From Candidatus Moraniibacteriota bacterium (GTDB taxonomy: Bacteria; Patescibacteriota; Minisyncoccia; Moranbacterales; GCA-2747515), in NCBI GenBank assembly GCA_030592425.1, contig JAUVJK010000044.1, positions 1 through 7,069 on the forward strand: 7,069 nucleotides of DNA, written 5' to 3'. The notes under the pieces are model-generated. The model was not told the origin of the DNA. It searched no databases and saw nothing but the letters and a program-made list of their open reading frames with translations. Position numbers and translations under genes: made by a program. Below, in pieces: positions 5,770-7,069 of the stretch (position 1 is its first letter; each line of letters opens with the position of its first letter).

Positions 5770-6138
5770 TTAGATCTGAATATCTCCAACTACTTCGTCA
5801 AGACTCTTCTTTCTTTCCCCTTCTGGCTCGCGCACAGCAGGAGCATCTTGTGATTCTCTTGAATCACGTGATTCCTTTGGCGTATGCGTAGAACCTTCTG
5901 GTTCATTGATCTTGAGGTTAACACGCGCATTGTTACGTGCGCCGATAACGCGAAGCAGTGTACGAAGTGCTTTTGCAGTTGATCCTTCGCGACCGATAAC
6001 CATACCCATATCTTCCTGGTTTACATCCAGGCTGATGAGTACACCCATCTCGTCGATCTTGCGATTAACCTTGACGTCATCCGGATTGTCAACGAGCATC
6101 TTTACGACTTCCTCGATGAATTGTGCGTCTCGTTCCAT
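5770..6138 (-). CDS. khpA: KH-domain RNA-binding protein KhpA (YlqC family) with charged C-terminal extension
   Basis: The 122-residue product starts with a single KH domain of the KhpA/YlqC family: DNPDDVKVNRKIDE (17-30), LDVNQEDMGMVIGREG (37-52) containing the G-x-x-G RNA-contact loop G49-R-E-G52, then ALRTLLRVIGARNNARVNLKI (57-77). KhpA proteins are usually about 75-80 residues, bind RNA and, in Firmicutes, partner KhpB/EloR to affect cell length and division. Here residues after about 78 form a hydrophilic tail of roughly 45 residues rich in E, R, S, P and D, likely disordered. A GTG four codons upstream (6150) could also start the frame, but family proteins begin near MERDAQFIEE, so ATG 6138 is preferred. 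No Shine-Dalgarno; instead a small palindrome lies 10 nt upstream. The gene is usually near rpsP, but that gene is not adjacent here, and it diverges from a cell-wall-related coiled-coil gene. Confidence 0.92.
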   Translation of the reverse strand: MERDAQFIEEVVKMLVDNPDDVKVNRKIDEMGVLISLDVNQEDMGMVIGREGSTAKALRTLLRVIGARNNARVNLKINEPEGSTHTPKESRDSRESQDAPAVREPEGERKKSLDEVVGDIQI

Positions 6139-6219
6139 ATAATTCGACACTGTTTAACAGTTTACTGCATTGATCACACCAGTTCGTGGGTCGACCAGCG
6201 CCACCTAATGTAATCTTCT
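6139..6219 (-). other. khpA 5' leader (about 80 nt), comparatively GC-rich
   Basis: Between the predicted khpA transcription start (near 6219) and ATG 6138 the transcript has a stretch (about 6175-6205) that is clearly richer in G and C than the surrounding spacer, including the palindrome GGTCGACC. It encodes no credible protein and does not fold as a tRNA by eye. I see no named riboswitch; its role is unknown. Confidence 0.4.
6149..6161 (-). repeat. 13-bp palindrome just upstream of khpA
   Basis: ACTGTTTAACAGT on the plus strand has perfect 6-bp arms around one base. In the khpA mRNA it would form a 5-bp hairpin with a TAA loop ending 10 nt before the start codon, and it overlaps the alternative GTG start. 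It could affect ribosome access or be a protein-binding site; it may also be chance. Confidence 0.4.
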
Positions 6220-6225
6220 GAATAA

Positions 6226-6254
6226 ATTATAATATAAAGTGAAAGAAGTGTCCA
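6226..6254 (-). promoter_or_regulatory. Promoter of khpA
   Basis: On the minus strand TGGACA (6254-6249), 17-bp spacer, TATAAT (6231-6226): five of six -35 bases, perfect -10 and ideal spacing. The -35 lies in a short inverted repeat AAGTG-TC-CACTT (6246-6257) that could serve as an operator, though 5-bp arms are weak evidence. Confidence 0.75.
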
Positions 6255-6270
6255 CTTTTCATTCAAAGTA

Positions 6271-6291
6271 TGTATGATACGAGATCATACA
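6271..6291. repeat. Perfect inverted repeat between divergent khpA and coiled-coil promoters
   Basis: TGTATGAT (6271-6278) and ATCATACA (6284-6291) are perfect 8-bp arms around ACGAG. It sits between the khpA -35 (6249-6254) and the -10 of the divergent gene (6329-6334), where a dimeric regulator could touch both promoters. No T-run follows on either strand, so it is not a terminator. Confidence 0.5.
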
Positions 6292-6325
6292 AAAAAATAG
6301 CTCTATGTTCTATCAGTTTGTTTTC

Positions 6326-6334
6326 TGCTATAAT
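6326..6334 (+). promoter_or_regulatory. Extended -10 (TGCTATAAT) directly before the coiled-coil gene
   Basis: A perfect TATAAT with TGC in front ends 7 nt before ATG 6342, so the transcript would begin at or beside the start codon (leaderless). The sequence at -35 (TGTTCT, 6306-6311) matches consensus poorly, as is allowed with an extended -10. Confidence 0.65.
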
Positions 6335-6341
6335 ACCGACC

Positions 6342-7069
6342 ATGGATTATAAGGTAAAAAAATCTTTCTTTCATCAGACAAAAAAGTCTCTTATACTTTT
6401 TGTGCCAGTTTTTGTGTTGGTATTCTTCCTCATGACACTTGTCACACCAACTTCTGCAGATGAAGACCTTGGCGATCTCCTTGACGAACAGAAAGAATTA
6501 GAAAAAAAAGAGGAAAAATATCGAAACTTGATCGAACTCAAAGCAAAAGAAGAACAGAAAATAAATACGCAGATCTTTGGTATCGAATCACAGAGCATGG
6601 AGATTGAAAGTGACATTTCTGACAATGAATCAGACATTGAACGTATCAAAAGGCAATCCGTTGAAATCAGTGGTCGTATCAATGAGGAAGAAAACACTCT
6701 TTCACGCAGTCGTGAACTCCTCGCCTATATTATGCGTGCACAATACAAAAAAAATGACGTAAGCATCCTCAATAAGATCTTTTTTACAACCAACGATAAC
6801 AGTCCTTTTATCTACAAAGACAATGTAAAACAAACCGATCAAAAAGTACATGATATCATCCGTGCCTCTCTCGCCATCAAGGAGGGATTAGCAAAAGATA
6901 AAGATAGCCTTGCAGAAAAGAAAGTAGAAATTGTCGATCTCAATTATCAATTAGAAGAACGTAATAACGCCCTCGAAAGTACGAAGGCACTTAAACAAGA
7001 TCTCGTCGAAGAAACACAAGAAGAATCAGCAAAGTATGAGCGACGCCTCTCAAAAGTTGAGGAAGAACA
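6342..7069 (+). CDS. Secreted coiled-coil protein, EnvC/CwlO-type N-terminal region (3' end outside window)
   Basis: From ATG 6342 the frame is open to the last base, giving 242 codons with no stop. Residues 1-17 are basic and polar, 18-36 form a hydrophobic segment and PTSA (36-39) offers a signal-peptidase site, so the protein is exported or anchored outside the membrane. Residues 41-128 are highly charged with heptad-like spacing (coiled coil). A less regular block LLAYIMRAQYKKNDVSILNK (126-145) and FFTTNDNSPF follows, then a second coiled coil (about 163-242). This order, paired helices around an 'R..Y' block, resembles the activator region of EnvC, CwlO and PcsB proteins, which control or carry peptidoglycan hydrolase domains (M23, NlpC/P60 or CHAP) at the C-terminus. 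That end is not visible, so the enzyme type cannot be stated. Its -10 box lies 7 nt before the ATG and there is no Shine-Dalgarno. Confidence 0.75.
   Translation, partial: MDYKVKKSFFHQTKKSLILFVPVFVLVFFLMTLVTPTSADEDLGDLLDEQKELEKKEEKYRNLIELKAKEEQKINTQIFGIESQSMEIESDISDNESDIERIKRQSVEISGRINEEENTLSRSRELLAYIMRAQYKKNDVSILNKIFFTTNDNSPFIYKDNVKQTDQKVHDIIRASLAIKEGLAKDKDSLAEKKVEIVDLNYQLEERNNALESTKALKQDLVEETQEESAKYERRLSKVEEE

Noticed and set aside
6175..6205. tRNA- or tmRNA-like 3' end (CCAGTTCGTGGG... CAGCGCCACC) on the plus strand
   Set aside because: GTTCG and a CCACC end are suggestive, but the T stem does not pair, there is no matching acceptor or anticodon arm upstream, and the khpA promoter places it in that gene's leader.
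6085..6225. Small open frame on the minus strand through the khpA leader with a WCDQC motif
   Set aside because: It has no ATG, GTG or TTG start after the upstream stop, overlaps khpA in another frame and has no ribosome site.
6374..6697. Minus-strand open frame opposite the coiled-coil gene
   Set aside because: Serine-rich shadow of a codon-biased, charged coiled-coil gene; no family signal.
1..7069. Reassigned stop codon UGA
   Set aside because: None of the eight visible stops is TGA (seven TAA, one TAG), but no in-frame TGA occurs inside any gene, so there is no sign of recoding; AT-rich composition explains the preference.

Overview
The window is an AT-rich bacterial chromosome segment with short, densely packed genes on both strands. 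There are nine protein genes; the first and last are cut by the window edges. There is no rRNA, tRNA, CRISPR array, transposase or phage gene. AT-rich composition, small intergenic gaps, almost no Shine-Dalgarno sites, and a KhpA protein with a charged tail beside a secreted EnvC/CwlO-type coiled-coil protein resemble Patescibacteria (CPR) genomes such as Parcubacteria or Moranbacteria. That assignment is inference; no taxonomic marker gene is present.

Layout: positions 1-582 hold the C-terminal part of a SAM-dependent methyltransferase (+). It converges on yaaA (-, 602-1411), a peroxide-stress protein. Across a 125-bp divergent spacer lie two tandem Nudix hydrolases (+, 1537-2043 and 2062-2493); the second resembles NUDT15. 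A hairpin with a minus-strand U-tract (2487-2529) separates them from a convergent gene (-, 2548-3291) for a divergent DapB-like protein with an altered active site. That gene has the clearest promoter in the window, a leader hairpin and the only good Shine-Dalgarno site. Next come three membrane-protein genes on +: a fatty acid hydroxylase-superfamily protein (3480-4256), a DUF308/HdeD-like protein (4341-4898, own promoter and terminator) and a DUF2238/YjdF-like protein (5042-5689). A bidirectional terminator (5706-5736) separates the last from khpA (-, 5770-6138). khpA diverges from a secreted coiled-coil protein (+, 6342 to the window end), and their 203-bp spacer carries two promoters and two inverted repeats.

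The genes do not form one pathway. Two themes are visible. yaaA and the Nudix pair suggest protection against oxidative or nucleotide damage. Three membrane proteins plus a peptidoglycan-hydrolase-activator-like protein suggest envelope upkeep. Several genes have a -10-like hexamer only 7-9 nt before the start codon and no Shine-Dalgarno site, which would fit leaderless mRNAs. I found no clear defence system or other new multi-gene system. The most unusual single gene is the DapB-like protein.
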